Below, one piece after another: positions 23,765 to 32,627 of a stretch of DNA of 64,000 nucleotides. This DNA is from Nocardiopsis metallicus (GTDB taxonomy: Bacteria; Actinomycetota; Actinomycetes; Streptosporangiales; Streptosporangiaceae). Both the position numbers and the translations under genes were made by a program. The stretch covers positions 3,286,001 through 3,350,000 of the forward strand of contig NZ_JACHDO010000001.1 in NCBI RefSeq assembly GCF_014201115.1. Reading direction: 5' to 3'. The notes under the pieces are model-generated. The model ran no database searches and was not told where the DNA came from. It worked only from the letters and a program-made list of their open reading frames with translations. How positions within the stretch are numbered: position 1 is the stretch's first letter; each line of letters opens with the position of its first letter.

Positions 23765-24619
23765 ATGAGCACCACTGCCAAGACCCCTTCCGCCGGGAAC
23801 GCCCTTTACGGCGGGGTCACCAGCCGACGCGTCACCATCCGTGACCTGGCCCTGGCCAAGCAGCGCGGCGAGCGCTGGCCGATGCTGACCGCCTACGACG
23901 CCCTGACCTCGCGGATCTTCGACGAGGCGGGCATCCCCGTCCTCCTCGTGGGCGACTCCGCCGCCAACGTGGTCTACGGATACGACTCCACCGTCCCGGT
24001 GACGGTGGACGAGCTCGTCCCGCTGACCGCGGCCGTCGCCCGCTCCACCAAGCGGGCGCTGGTCGTGGCCGACCTTCCCTTCGGCTCCTACCAGGGCTCT
24101 CCCCAGCAGGCGCTGGAGGCGGCCTCCCGGTTCATGAAGGAAGGCAACGCCCAAGCCGTGAAGCTGGAGGGCGGCCACGCTGTCGCACCCCAGGTCGAGC
24201 TGCTGACCTCGGCGGGCATCCCGGTCATGGGCCACGTCGGCCTGACCCCGCAGTCGGTGAACACCCTGGGCGGCTACCGTGTGCAGGGCCGGGGCGAGGC
24301 CGCCGCCGGTCTACTCAAGGACGCCAAGGAGCTGGAGCGCGCGGGTGCGTTCGCGGTGGTGCTGGAGGCGGTCCCGGCCGACCTGGCCGCCGAGGTCACC
24401 GAACAGCTGTCCGTGCCGACCATCGGGATCGGCGCCGGCCCCTCCACCGACGCCCAGGTGCTGGTGTGGCAGGACATGGCCGGGCTGAGCCCGCGGGTGG
24501 CGAAGTTCGTCAAGACCTACGCCAACCTGGCCGAGACCCTGCGCGAGGCCGCCTCCGACTACGCGGACGAGGTCGTCAACGGCAGCTTCCCGGCCGCGGA
24601 GCACACCTACGCCAGCTGA
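23765..24619 (+). CDS. panB: 3-methyl-2-oxobutanoate hydroxymethyltransferase (pantothenate synthesis)
   Basis: The 284-residue enzyme adds a hydroxymethyl group from 5,10-methylene-THF to ketoisovalerate, giving ketopantoate. The ATG at 23765 has GGAGGAAGAA upstream. Conserved features are [34 protein letters not shown] with the metal-binding Asp, [16 protein letters not shown] and [19 protein letters not shown]. The usual H-x-V-x-Y at the end of the GDS loop reads STVPVTV; Gly/Ser-rich variants are common in actinobacteria. It is a single gene with its own strong terminator. No panC or panD is nearby. Confidence 0.95.
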   Translation: MSTTAKTPSAGNALYGGVTSRRVTIRDLALAKQRGERWPMLTAYDALTSRIFDEAGIPVLLVGDSAANVVYGYDSTVPVTVDELVPLTAAVARSTKRALVVADLPFGSYQGSPQQALEAASRFMKEGNAQAVKLEGGHAVAPQVELLTSAGIPVMGHVGLTPQSVNTLGGYRVQGRGEAAAGLLKDAKELERAGAFAVVLEAVPADLAAEVTEQLSVPTIGIGAGPSTDAQVLVWQDMAGLSPRVAKFVKTYANLAETLREAASDYADEVVNGSFPAAEHTYAS

Positions 24620-24653
24620 TTTCCGCTGTTTCCCAGCTGAGCGGCTGACCACG

Positions 24654-24687
24654 CCGCCGGTCGGGGCCGCTGTGCTCCGACCGGCGG
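24654..24687 (+). terminator. Rho-independent terminator of panB
   Basis: CCGCCGGTCGG (24654-24664) pairs perfectly with CCGACCGGCGG (24677-24687), followed by TTTTCTC. Confidence 0.9.
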
Positions 24688-24745
24688 TTTTCTCACGCCC
24701 CGGGCGCGCGGACCGATTCCGAGGCCGAAGCGGACGTCGGGTTCC

Positions 24746-25999
24746 TCAGGTCTCTGCGTTCCGCGAAGCGGCCTCCGGTTCCGCCGGGGGTCGCTCCAGC
24801 CCCTTGGCGGCGCGGCCGAAGGCGGGCAGGGTCACCGCCGCCAGGTACACGGCCGCTCCGGCCGCCAGGACCGGGGCGACCCCGAGCAGACCGATCGCCA
24901 CGCCGATGCCCGGGGCCGCGACCGGTGCGCCCAGCCGGGCCAGCGCCCCCACCATGGACGTCCCCCGGCCGACCACGTGTCTGGGCAGGCGCTCGAAGAT
25001 CACCGCGGACAGGATCGGGTTGATCAGTCCGCCGCCGAGCCCGGACACCGCCCAGACCGCCAGAACCACCCACAGCGGGACGTCCAGGGCCAGCACGAGG
25101 ATGCGCGGCGGACCGGCGACCACCATGGCGGCGAAGAAGGCGGCCCGGCGGGGCAGCCGGTGGCCGATCCACACCGCGAGCAGTGAACCCGCCACGGAGG
25201 CGCCGCCGAGCGCGCCCGCGACCAGTCCCACGGCCTGGGGACCCCAGCCGCCCTCGTGCGCCCAGATCGGTAGGGCCAGGCTCATCACGGCGACGTCCAC
25301 GACGTTGGTCACCAGGATCATCGCGACCAGCATCCGCAGCGGCAGGTCGCCCCAGACCGCCCGCCAACCCGCGTGCAGGCGGGCCAGGTAGCCGTCCTCG
25401 GCCTCCGGGTCGGCCTCGGCCCGGCCCGCCGTTTCGGTGTCGCGGCGCAGCAGGAACATCATCACCAGGGCGGAGAGCACCATGAGCGCGGCGTTCACGT
25501 AGAGCGCGGTGAGCGCGCCCAGGGCGGCGACCACCGCGCCGGCCGCGATCGGGCCCACCGTCATGGAGAGGCGGTCGACGGTACCGGTCAGGCCGGTGAC
25601 CCGTTCCAGGCGCACGTTGGCCGCGGCGGCCACGAACGGGGAGAGCGACACCTTGGCCGCTTCCGAAGGGCCGGTGGCCAGGCCGATCACGGTGACCAGG
25701 ACGAGTAGTACCGGGAACGGGAGCAACCCGGCGGAGAACAGCAGTGGCACGGCGAGGAGCGCGACGGCGGCCAGCAGGTCCACCCGGACGCTCACGGCGC
25801 GCTGGCCCACCCGGTCCAGGACCGGGCCGACGAACAGCCGGGCCAGGGTGTAGGAGCCCAGTTCGAAGAGGGTGACCAGCCCCATCAGGGCGGGGCTGCC
25901 GGTGGTCTCCAGGACGAACCAGGGGATGGCGATCATGGCCAGCCGGGTGCCCGTGTAGGCGAAGGCCTCGGAGGTGACCAGGCCGATGACCGGTCTCAT
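24746..25999 (-). CDS. MFS exporter co-transcribed with an ArsR-type regulator
   Basis: The 417-residue MFS protein has about twelve membrane segments (first: EAFAYTGTRLAMIAIPWFVL), a DRVGQR loop after helix 2 and an acidic central loop (AEADPEAEDGYL). It resembles the MFS_3/enterobactin-exporter-like group that moves small molecules outward. Its ATG overlaps the stop of the upstream regulator (ATGA at 25999-25996), which implies coupled translation. The C-terminal tail is hydrophilic. Context suggests a ligand-induced efflux pump. The substrate cannot be read from sequence. Confidence 0.88.
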   Translation of the reverse strand: MRPVIGLVTSEAFAYTGTRLAMIAIPWFVLETTGSPALMGLVTLFELGSYTLARLFVGPVLDRVGQRAVSVRVDLLAAVALLAVPLLFSAGLLPFPVLLVLVTVIGLATGPSEAAKVSLSPFVAAAANVRLERVTGLTGTVDRLSMTVGPIAAGAVVAALGALTALYVNAALMVLSALVMMFLLRRDTETAGRAEADPEAEDGYLARLHAGWRAVWGDLPLRMLVAMILVTNVVDVAVMSLALPIWAHEGGWGPQAVGLVAGALGGASVAGSLLAVWIGHRLPRRAAFFAAMVVAGPPRILVLALDVPLWVVLAVWAVSGLGGGLINPILSAVIFERLPRHVVGRGTSMVGALARLGAPVAAPGIGVAIGLLGVAPVLAAGAAVYLAAVTLPAFGRAAKGLERPPAEPEAASRNAET

Positions 26000-26652
26000 G
26001 GGGAGTCCTCGGGGCCGGGGTCGGCAGCGAGGTCCGGGGCCGGGTCGGGGCCGGGCTGGGGGAAGGCGGCCAGCTGGACGTGCACCGTGCGCTCGCCCGG
26101 GGTACCCGCGTTTCCCTCGGCGGTGTGCCGGTTGAGTACCTCGACGAGCTCCGCGCGCAGGCTCTGCGCCTGCTCCAGGGTCAGGGAGAGCGTGCGGTCG
26201 GACATGAACTGGGCCTCGCGCCAGCCCTCGGGCTGGGCCGACCACTGGTTGACCGCCGCGCCCAGGCGTTCGGACCAGCCCGCGGCGATGGCGTGGCGCA
26301 GCGCGGTGGTGAGTTCGGGGGCCTCGGTGTCCAGGTGCTCGGGCAGGCGGAAGCCGTCGGCGTCCGCCCGCCACCAGCGCTCCCGGCTGGTACCCAGGTC
26401 CGGGTCCTCCCGGATGAACCCGTAGGCCTCCAGCTGACGCAGGTGGTAGCTGGCCGAGGCCGAGGAGACGCCCAGCTTCTCGGCGACGGCCTTGCCGGTG
26501 GCCGGTGCCTTCTGGAGCAGCTGGTACACGCGCATGCGCAGGGGGTGGGCCAGGCCGCGCAGGGACCGGGCGTCCAGCACGGCGGCGCTCTCGAAGGGGT
26601 CAGGGACGGCCGGGCGGTCTTCGGCCGGGCGGTCTTCGAAGGGTGTGCTCAT
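25996..26652 (-). CDS. ArsR-like winged-helix regulator of the adjacent MFS pump
   Basis: The 218-residue protein starts at an ATG at 26652; the 34-residue extension to 26751 crosses the promoter and is rejected. Residues about 35-100 form an ArsR/HTH_20 winged helix (GLAHPLRMRVYQLLQKA, then VSSASASYHLRQLEAYGFI). No metal-binding Cys pair is present, so it probably senses an organic ligand. The C-terminal half (LEQAQSLRAELVEVLNRH) is helical and the tail is Pro/Asp-rich. It is first in a two-gene operon with the exporter. Palindromic TTGGCCAA boxes overlap its -35, which points to autoregulation. Confidence 0.88.
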   Translation of the reverse strand: MSTPFEDRPAEDRPAVPDPFESAAVLDARSLRGLAHPLRMRVYQLLQKAPATGKAVAEKLGVSSASASYHLRQLEAYGFIREDPDLGTSRERWWRADADGFRLPEHLDTEAPELTTALRHAIAAGWSERLGAAVNQWSAQPEGWREAQFMSDRTLSLTLEQAQSLRAELVEVLNRHTAEGNAGTPGERTVHVQLAAFPQPGPDPAPDLAADPGPEDSP

Positions 26653-26658
26653 ACCTCG

Positions 26659-26701
26659 ACCATAGATGCCCAAGGAGTCTTGGCCAAGACTTATTGGCCA
26701 A
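26659..26701 (-). promoter_or_regulatory. Promoter and TTGGCCAA operator boxes of the ArsR-MFS operon
   Basis: On the minus strand TTGGCC (26687-26682), 17 bases and TATGGT (26664-26659) form a promoter ending six bases before the ATG, consistent with a leaderless message. The palindrome CTTGGCCAAG (26679-26688) covers the -35. A second TTGGCCAA lies at 26694-26701, and CCAAG-N4-CTTGG overlaps at 26670-26683. Confidence 0.6.
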
Positions 26702-26835
26702 CAAATCCTGGGCACGGTGCGACAGACTCCGGGCAGGGGTGAGCCAGACAACTAACCGAATATGACTCGGTAGTACAGTGACGGCACACCGAGCACCTAC
26801 GCGGGCCGGGGTCCGGCCCACCGGGAGGACAGCAC

Positions 26836-27876
26836 ATGCGCATCTCGATGCCGCTCCAGTACGCGGGCGAGCCCAAGGACGCCGTCGAACAGGTCGTCGA
26901 GCTGGAGAAGGCCGGGCTGGACACCGTGTGGGTGGCCGAGGCCTACGGCTACGACAGCCCCACCCTGATGGGCTACCTCGCCGCACGCACCGAGCGGGTG
27001 ACGATCGGCTCGGCCATCCTGCCGATGTACAGCCGCACCCCCGCCCTGATCGCGATGACCGCCGCCGGGCTGGACTACCTCTCCGACGGGCGCGCCATTC
27101 TCGGCCTGGGTGCCAGCGGCCCGCAGGTCATCGAGGGCTTCCACGGCATCCCCTACACCAAACCGCTCGGCCGCACCCGCGAGACCATCGAGATCTGCCG
27201 CAAGGTCTGGGCCCGCGAGGAGCACCTGACCCACGACGGCAAGGTGTTCCAGCTACCGCTCCCCGCCGAGCGGGGCACCGGCCTGGGCAAGCCGCTCAAG
27301 ATCATCAACCACCCGGTGCGCCCGGCGATCCCGATCTTCGTGGCCTCCCTGGGCGAGAAGAACGTCGAGATGACCGCCGAGATCGCCGACGGCTGGCTGC
27401 CGCACCTGTTCATCCCGGAGAAGGCCGAGAGCGTGTGGGGCTCCTTCCTGGCCAAGGGCAAGGCCAAGCGCGACCCCGAGCTGGGTGCTCTGGAGATCTC
27501 CGCGGGCGGGCTACTGGCCGTCGGGGAAGGCGAGGACACCAAGAAGCTCGCCGACTTCACCCGCCCGATGATCGCCCTGTACGTGGGCGGCATGGGCGCC
27601 AAGGGCAAGAACTTCTACAACACGGTGGCCCAGCGCTACGGGTACGAGGAGGCCGCGGAGAAGATCCAGGACCTCTACCTGGCCGGGAAGAAGGAAGAGG
27701 CCGCGGCGGCGGTCCCGGACGAGTTCGTGGAGCTGACCAACCTGGTCGGCCCCGAGTCGTACGTGCGCGAGCGGGTGGAGGCCTTCCGTGCCGCCGGGGT
27801 CACGCAGCTCAACGTCACACCGGTGGGCGAGAACCCGGCCAAGCTCATCGAGAAGGTCAAGGAGTGGGCCTCCTAG
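26836..27876 (+). CDS. F420-dependent LLM-class oxidoreductase
   Basis: The 346-residue luciferase-like TIM-barrel protein starts MRISMPLQYAGEPKDAVEQV. It continues with GLDTVWVAEAYGYDSPTLMGYLAA and RVTIGSAILPMYSRTPALIAMTAA, a pattern typical of F420-dependent enzymes of actinobacteria (MSMEG/Rv relatives). GGGAGGAC is placed 7 bases before the ATG. The C-terminal part (VPDEFVELTNLVGPESYVRERVEAF) is the subfamily helix bundle. It converges with an NADPH:F420 oxidoreductase gene at 27982, the enzyme that can supply its reduced cofactor. The substrate is unknown; enzymes of this group act on diverse ketones, alkenes and nitro compounds. Confidence 0.9.
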   Translation: MRISMPLQYAGEPKDAVEQVVELEKAGLDTVWVAEAYGYDSPTLMGYLAARTERVTIGSAILPMYSRTPALIAMTAAGLDYLSDGRAILGLGASGPQVIEGFHGIPYTKPLGRTRETIEICRKVWAREEHLTHDGKVFQLPLPAERGTGLGKPLKIINHPVRPAIPIFVASLGEKNVEMTAEIADGWLPHLFIPEKAESVWGSFLAKGKAKRDPELGALEISAGGLLAVGEGEDTKKLADFTRPMIALYVGGMGAKGKNFYNTVAQRYGYEEAAEKIQDLYLAGKKEEAAAAVPDEFVELTNLVGPESYVRERVEAFRAAGVTQLNVTPVGENPAKLIEKVKEWAS

Positions 27877-27901
27877 GCTGACCCGGCTGCCTGGCACGCC
27901 G

Positions 27902-27939
27902 ACGGCGCCGCCTCCCGAGAGGACGGGAAGCGGCGCCGT
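27902..27939. terminator. Bidirectional terminator between convergent F420 genes
   Basis: ACGGCGCCGC (27902-27911) pairs with GCGGCGCCGT (27930-27939), with further TCCCG/CGGGA pairing inside. Confidence 0.8.
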
Positions 27940-27981
27940 TCGCGCGTGTTCGGGGGGGGTACCGCGGGCCCGGAGACCGGT

Positions 27982-28677
27982 CTAGAGGCCGGTGATCCGG
28001 ATGCCCGCGTGGGTCTTGTAGCGGCGGTTGACCGCGATGAGGTTGGCGGTGAACGCCTCGACCTGGTGGGCGTTGCGCAGCCGCCCGCCGAAGACGCCCC
28101 GGACCCCGGGGATCTGCTCGGCCAGGGCGCGTACGACGTCGGTGGCGTCGCGGTCCTCTCCCAGCACCAGCACGTCCAGGTCGACCTGGTCGACCTCGGG
28201 GTCCAGCAGGATCACGGCGGAGACGTGGTGGAAGGCTGCGGTGACCCGGCTGCCCGGCAGGACCTCGGCGGCCTGCTGGGCCGCGCTGCCCTCGGCGACG
28301 TCCAGGGCGAAGGGGCCCTTCTTGTCGAAGCCCAGCGGGTTGACGCAGTCCACCACGATCTTGCCGGCGAGGCGGTCGGCCAGCGAGACCAGCAGCTCGC
28401 GGTGGCCGTCCCACGGGACGGCGACGATGACGATGTCCCCCCGCGCGGCGGCGTCGGCGTTGGCCAACCCGTGCACCTGGAGGGTGGCGGACTCGGCCTC
28501 CACGAGTTCGCCCGCGGCCTTGGCGGCGCGCTCGGCGTTGCGGGAACCGATGTAGACGGTGTGTCCGGCCAGGGCGAACCGGCGGGCGAGCCCGCGCCCC
28601 TGGTCACCCGTACCGCCTAGGACGGCGATGGTCAGCTCGGAGATGTCCGTGCCCTGCGACGCGTTCTGTTCACTCAT
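27982..28677 (-). CDS. npdG: NADPH:F420 oxidoreductase (Fno-like)
   Basis: The 231-residue enzyme transfers hydride between NADP(H) and coenzyme F420. The dinucleotide motif [20 protein letters not shown] is the hallmark of this group, followed by [17 protein letters not shown] with the NADP-phosphate-binding Ser/Arg. [23 protein letters not shown] and [13 protein letters not shown] are also conserved. The start at 28677 is an ATG with CAGGA upstream. It faces the LLM oxidoreductase gene across a shared terminator, which suggests a functional pair although they are not co-transcribed. Confidence 0.92.
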   Translation of the reverse strand: MSEQNASQGTDISELTIAVLGGTGDQGRGLARRFALAGHTVYIGSRNAERAAKAAGELVEAESATLQVHGLANADAAARGDIVIVAVPWDGHRELLVSLADRLAGKIVVDCVNPLGFDKKGPFALDVAEGSAAQQAAEVLPGSRVTAAFHHVSAVILLDPEVDQVDLDVLVLGEDRDATDVVRALAEQIPGVRGVFGGRLRNAHQVEAFTANLIAVNRRYKTHAGIRITGL

Positions 28678-28803
28678 GGGGCGATCCTGTCAGAACGGGG
28701 TGGGGCGGGGAACGCACAGGGCCGGTCGGAGAACGTTCCGCCCGGCCCGGGAATCCCTGAGGACACCGTCAGGTGCCACCCCGTCGGCTGTCACCCTTGT
28801 TCG

Positions 28804-28995
28804 CTATCTGTCACCCTCGTCCTCGTCCTGTTCTTCCCAGGCCTCGTTGCGTTCGGCGGCGATGCCCAGGGCACGGGCCGCCGTGGCCTCGTCCTCGTAG
28901 GGGCCCATCCGCTGGCTGTTCGGACAGCCCGCGCCGTGTTCGACCTGGTTGTGCCGCAGGCAGTACCACCAGCCGTCGTCCTGTACGTCGTTCAC
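28804..28995 (-). CDS. Small conserved actinobacterial protein with paired Cys/His
   Basis: The 63-residue protein starts at a GTG at 28995 with AGAGGTGG upstream; the 100-residue longer frame includes promoter DNA. The sequence [19 protein letters not shown], then [21 protein letters not shown] looks like a small treble of Cys/His followed by a GPY...A-x-A-L segment, as in SPOR-like or zinc-ribbon-like small proteins common in actinobacteria. The C-terminus is very acidic ([10 protein letters not shown]). It is divergent from map. No function is known. Confidence 0.75.
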   Translation of the reverse strand: MNDVQDDGWWYCLRHNQVEHGAGCPNSQRMGPYEDEATAARALGIAAERNEAWEEQDEDEGDR

Positions 28996-29110
28996 TGCCG
29001 AACCACCTCTCGTCGCTTGGCGGATACGTGGGGACCTACCCGCAGCTGGGGCGCTGCTCACACCCGTCCGGCCGGAGCCCTCGCCCGGCCCGGAGGGTGT
29101 GCCCACGAAC

Positions 29111-29116
29111 TACAAT
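29111..29116 (+). promoter_or_regulatory. Putative -10 of a leaderless map transcript
   Basis: TACAAT is close to the TATAAT consensus and ends eight bases before the ATG at 29125, where no Shine-Dalgarno is seen. Confidence 0.55.
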
Positions 29117-29124
29117 CAGTGTCC

Positions 29125-29976
29125 ATGACTACTCCGCTGGTTCCTGGGCGCATCTCGCCACAACGTTCGGTCCCCTCGCACATCATCCGGCCGGAGTACG
29201 TGGGGCAGAAGCACCCGGTGGAGGGTGTCCTGGGGGACGTCCAGACCCCGGAGACCATCGAGAGGATCCGGGTGGCGGGGCGCATCGCCGCCCAGGCGCT
29301 CGAGGAGGTCGGCAAGAACATCCAGCCCGGGGTGACCACGGACGAGCTGGACCGGATCGGCCACGAGTTCCTGCTCGACCACGGCGCCTACCCGAGCACC
29401 CTGGGGTACAAGGGCTACCCGAAGTCGCTGTGCTCCTCGCTCAACGAGGTCATCTGCCACGGCATCCCCGACGACACGGTGGTGCGCGACGGCGACATCG
29501 TCAACATCGACATCACCGCCTACAAGGACGGCGTGCACGGCGACACCAACGCCACGTTCCTTTCGGGCGAGGTCTCCGAGGAGAACCGCCTCCTCGTCGA
29601 GCGCACCCGCGAGGCCACCATGCGCGCCATCAAGGCCTGCCGCCCGGGGCGCCAGATCAACGTGATCGGCCGCGTCATCGAGTCGTACGCCAAGCGCTTC
29701 GGCTACGGGGTCGTCCGCGACTTCACCGGCCACGGCGTGGGTCCGGAGTTCCACTCCGGTCTGGTCGTCCCGCACTACGACGACCCGCGCGCCACCACCG
29801 TGATGGAGCCGGGCATGACCTTCACGATCGAGCCCATGATCACTCTGGGCGGCGTGGAGTACGACATGTGGGACGACGGCTGGACCGCCGTCACCGCCGA
29901 CCGCAAGTGGACGGCCCAGTTCGAGCACACCCTGGTGATCACCGACTCCGGCGCGGAGATCCTCACCCTGCCGTAG
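29125..29976 (+). CDS. map: Methionine aminopeptidase, type I with N-terminal extension
   Basis: The 283-residue enzyme removes the initiator Met from new proteins. The start at 29125 gives the N-terminal extension ([18 protein letters not shown], then PEYVG) typical of the actinobacterial type Ic enzyme. The upstream frame to 28936 runs through the divergent gene and is rejected. Metal ligands are visible: Asp and Asp in [19 protein letters not shown], His in [11 protein letters not shown], Glu in FTIEPM and Glu in [10 protein letters not shown] second, shorter methionine aminopeptidase is encoded at 35856. A perfect terminator follows, so it is monocistronic. Confidence 0.95.
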   Translation: MTTPLVPGRISPQRSVPSHIIRPEYVGQKHPVEGVLGDVQTPETIERIRVAGRIAAQALEEVGKNIQPGVTTDELDRIGHEFLLDHGAYPSTLGYKGYPKSLCSSLNEVICHGIPDDTVVRDGDIVNIDITAYKDGVHGDTNATFLSGEVSEENRLLVERTREATMRAIKACRPGRQINVIGRVIESYAKRFGYGVVRDFTGHGVGPEFHSGLVVPHYDDPRATTVMEPGMTFTIEPMITLGGVEYDMWDDGWTAVTADRKWTAQFEHTLVITDSGAEILTLP

Positions 29977-29989
29977 GCACCCGCCCCGC

Positions 29990-30023
29990 AAGGACCCCGG
30001 ACGCCGCCAGGCCCGGGGTCCTT
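29990..30023 (+). terminator. Terminator of map
   Basis: AAGGACCCCGG (29990-30000) and CCGGGGTCCTT (30013-30023) form a perfect 11-base stem. Confidence 0.85.
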
Positions 30024-30474
30024 CGCCTGTCCGGGGTCCAGATCCACCGCTGAGCACACCTGCGCGGCTGAACCGTCGGACTCTCCGAGCGAGTTCGCCG
30101 AAGCCTCCGGGGATATCCGCTGTGGTCCGCCGGGCTGGTGCGGGTCGGTGCCGGGTGGATTCAGGGAGGCGGTCGGGAACCCGCGGCCGATGCGAGCACC
30201 GGTGTTCGAACGAGCGCGAACCAGGGTATTTCTCCTTCGGCGATCCCGAGTGGACCGCCTTAGTGTCCGGGGTGAGCCGGTTGACCGCTTGAAGGACCAG
30301 AACACCAGGGCCTCGGCCGCCGGTAGGCGCCGGGGCCCTCACCCGTGCGGTCACCACGAAGCGGGTTCGGAGCAGGTTGGGAAAACCCCCTGCACCGAGG
30401 CCTCGCTTCCGGATTGACTGATCCCTGTACTACCGACCCACCGTCACGAACGATCAACACACAGGAACCAAGCC
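30024..30474. other. Intergenic region, no gene recognised
   Basis: These 451 bases have no frame with a convincing start, codon bias or motif, no tRNA-like fold and no strong dyad. The last 60 bases (AT-richer, around 30400-30470) probably hold the promoter and AGGAA Shine-Dalgarno of the next gene. Confidence 0.4.
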
Positions 30475-31284
30475 ATGGCGATGTTCGTCCACCTGACCCC
30501 CCGCGCCAACATCTCTCGCGTCCGAAGGTCCGGTGTACGCACCACCATGGGAAACGAGGGCGTCCACGGGGTGTTCTGCTTCCCCGTCCTTCCCTCCTAC
30601 ACGGTGACCCACCAGTGGCTGCGCGAGCTGGCCCGTCACCACGGGCCCCGCGGGCTCGTCGGGGTGTACTTGAGGCTGCCCGACGACGAACCGGTCACCG
30701 TCGGCCACTACGGCGACAGCGAGGGCCCTGAGCAGGTGGCCGCCGCCGAGGCCGTGCGCGTGGTCGCCGGGTTGGAGGACCCGCGCGGCTGGGAGGTGTT
30801 CGTACCCCGCGAGGTGACCAGGAGCGAGGTGCACCGCATCCGCGAGGTCCACCAGATCACCGGTTGGCGCTACTTCCCCGACGCCCACGGCACCGCCCCG
30901 TGCGCCTGCCGGGGCTGTGTCGAACCCGGCGGTTACGGCTCCAGGCGCCTGCTGGAGCGGAACCCACACCCATCGGACGGCCCGCCGCCGCCCCGGGTCC
31001 TGCTGGAGCGCATCGCCGAGGCCTCCCACAGGGGCGACACCATCGCCCTGCGCGAGGCCCTGTCCTGGCTCGGCCACCGCCGCCGCGGCCCCCTGGACCG
31101 GGTGACCGCCCTGTCCGGCCACCCCGAACCCCTGGTACGCGCGACCCTGGCCGAGGCGATCACCCCCTGGGGCACCCCGGGCGTGGACACCCTCCTAGCC
31201 CACCTGGCCGAGGACCCCGACCCCAAGGTCCGCGAAGCCGCAACCCTGGCCATCGAAACCCGCTCGACGAACTCCAGCGGCTGA
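30475..31284 (+). CDS. Conserved hypothetical protein with Cys cluster and HEAT-like repeats
   Basis: The 269-residue protein has an N-terminal part (MFVHLTPRANISRVRRSGVR, then GVFCFPVLPSYTVTHQWLREL) resembling a conserved actinobacterial domain with ADP-ribosyltransferase-like or RES-like opening strands, but no catalytic motif can be claimed. A CACRGC cluster near residue 145 may bind zinc. Residues 175-265 read as three HEAT-type helical pairs (for example DPDPKVREAATLAIE), a protein-interaction scaffold. The ATG at 30475 follows ACAGGAACC. It is monocistronic. Function is unknown. Confidence 0.75.
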   Translation: MAMFVHLTPRANISRVRRSGVRTTMGNEGVHGVFCFPVLPSYTVTHQWLRELARHHGPRGLVGVYLRLPDDEPVTVGHYGDSEGPEQVAAAEAVRVVAGLEDPRGWEVFVPREVTRSEVHRIREVHQITGWRYFPDAHGTAPCACRGCVEPGGYGSRRLLERNPHPSDGPPPPRVLLERIAEASHRGDTIALREALSWLGHRRRGPLDRVTALSGHPEPLVRATLAEAITPWGTPGVDTLLAHLAEDPDPKVREAATLAIETRSTNSSG

Positions 31285-31634
31285 GCCCTTCCAGCAGCCC
31301 TTGGGGGTCCTGAGGGTGAGGAGGAGGACTCCCGAAGGCGAAGAGCCCTCTGGCGGGTGAGGGCCACCCCGGCCGGGATCCTCAACCAGACCCTCATCGC
31401 AACAACCACTTGACCCCAAGCGCTGGTTTCGCTTCTGGTGGCGAGACCATCTTTGGACCAGGGGCCCCAACCGTTCTCAGGGGTCTCGCGGGCTGCTGTT
31501 GGTGTTCGCCGGGGCGGGTGAGCGGCCGCGACGCGGCCAGGCGTTCCGCTCCGGACCGCGGACGACTGTGGAGGATCGGCTCTGGCCGCGGGGGCTCTGG
31601 ATGAGCGGAGGCTTGCGGGGCTAGGGTCTTGTGG
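31285..31634. other. Intergenic region with dyads, possibly a dispersed repeat
   Basis: This 350-base gap has no supported gene. It contains short palindromes (GGGGCCCC within a GAGACC...GGTCTC frame near 31451-31491). Its base composition drifts lower in GC around 31390-31460 than the flanking genes. It also holds the hexamer TAGGGT (31622-31627) before the next start. Confidence 0.35.
31622..31627 (+). promoter_or_regulatory. Putative -10 of a leaderless dppA-like transcript
   Basis: TAGGGT matches TAnnnT and ends seven bases before the ATG at 31635; no ribosome-binding site is present. Confidence 0.45.
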
Positions 31635-32468
31635 ATGAAGATCCTCATCTCCGCGGACATGGAAGGCGCCACCGGCGTTACCTGGCCCGCTGACTGCGAG
31701 CCCGGGACCGAGCAGTGGCGGCGGTGCCGGGGCATGTTCACCAGTGACGTCAACGCCGCGATCGGCGGGCTTTTCGAGGGCGGTGCCACCGAGGTACTGG
31801 TCAACGAGGCGCACTCGACGATGCGCAACCTCCTTCTGGAGGAGCTGGACGAGCGGGCCACGATGATCACCGGGCGGCACAAGGAGCTCTCCATGGTGGA
31901 GGGCGTCCAGGCCGGGGACGTGGACGGGATCGTCTTTCTCGGGTATCACTGCGGGGCCGGGGAGGACGGGGTGCTCGCCCATACCTATCTGCCGAACGCG
32001 ATCACCGGGGTGTGGCTGGGCGGCCAACCTGCGAGTGAGGGCTACCTGAACGCGGCGGTGGTCGCCGAGTACGGGACACCGGTGATCCTGGTCACCGGGG
32101 ACGACCGGGCCTGTGAGGACGCCGGGTCCTACGCTCCCTTCGCGCGAACGGTCGCGGTGAAGGACCACGTGAGCCGGTACGCCGCCCGGTGCCGACCGCC
32201 CGCGCGGACGGCGGCGGACATTCGGGAGGCCGCGGAGAAGGCCATGCTGTTGGCGGGACGGCTGGAGCCGCCCCCGCCCGCGGAGAGGGCCATGGAGATC
32301 GAGGTCGACTCCGCGCAGTTGGCGCAGGCCGCGGCGATGGTGCCGGGGGTGACGCGTACGGGTACGCGGCGGGTCCGGTACACGTCGCCGAACGCCTACG
32401 AGATGATCCGCGCGTTCAAGGCGGTCTGCACCCTCATCTCCAGTTCCATGGAGAATGACTACGGTTGA
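31635..32468 (+). CDS. M55-family D-aminopeptidase (DppA-like)
   Basis: The 277-residue zinc peptidase releases D-amino acids from the N-terminus of peptides. The start MKILISADMEGATG at 31635 puts the metal ligands Asp and Glu at the family's positions 8 and 10; the TTG two codons earlier is not needed. Further ligands are His in EAHSTMRN, His in LGYHCGAG and Glu in PASEGYLN. The C-terminal dimer-forming part is intact. It heads a run of three peptidase genes on the same strand (M55, M20, S66). In Bacillus, dppA lies with genes for murein-peptide recycling, which supports the same job here. Confidence 0.92.
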   Translation: MKILISADMEGATGVTWPADCEPGTEQWRRCRGMFTSDVNAAIGGLFEGGATEVLVNEAHSTMRNLLLEELDERATMITGRHKELSMVEGVQAGDVDGIVFLGYHCGAGEDGVLAHTYLPNAITGVWLGGQPASEGYLNAAVVAEYGTPVILVTGDDRACEDAGSYAPFARTVAVKDHVSRYAARCRPPARTAADIREAAEKAMLLAGRLEPPPPAERAMEIEVDSAQLAQAAAMVPGVTRTGTRRVRYTSPNAYEMIRAFKAVCTLISSSMENDYG

Positions 32469-32627
32469 CTCTTCCGGTCGACTGGCCGAGGTTCTGGCCG
32501 AACGCCGGGACACTCCCCCGTCGAAACCGGTAGAACTGTGGCGGGGCCGGCATCGAACCACACGGGGGATCCGTGTGTCCGACTTGAGCAAGACCCCTGA
32601 ACCCCTGCTGAGAGCGAGGCCGAGCCC

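Noticed and set aside
30024..30474. Possible tRNA or small gene around the GTTCGAAC near 30200
   Set aside because: No acceptor or anticodon stems can be formed around it, and no frame shows a start with coding character.
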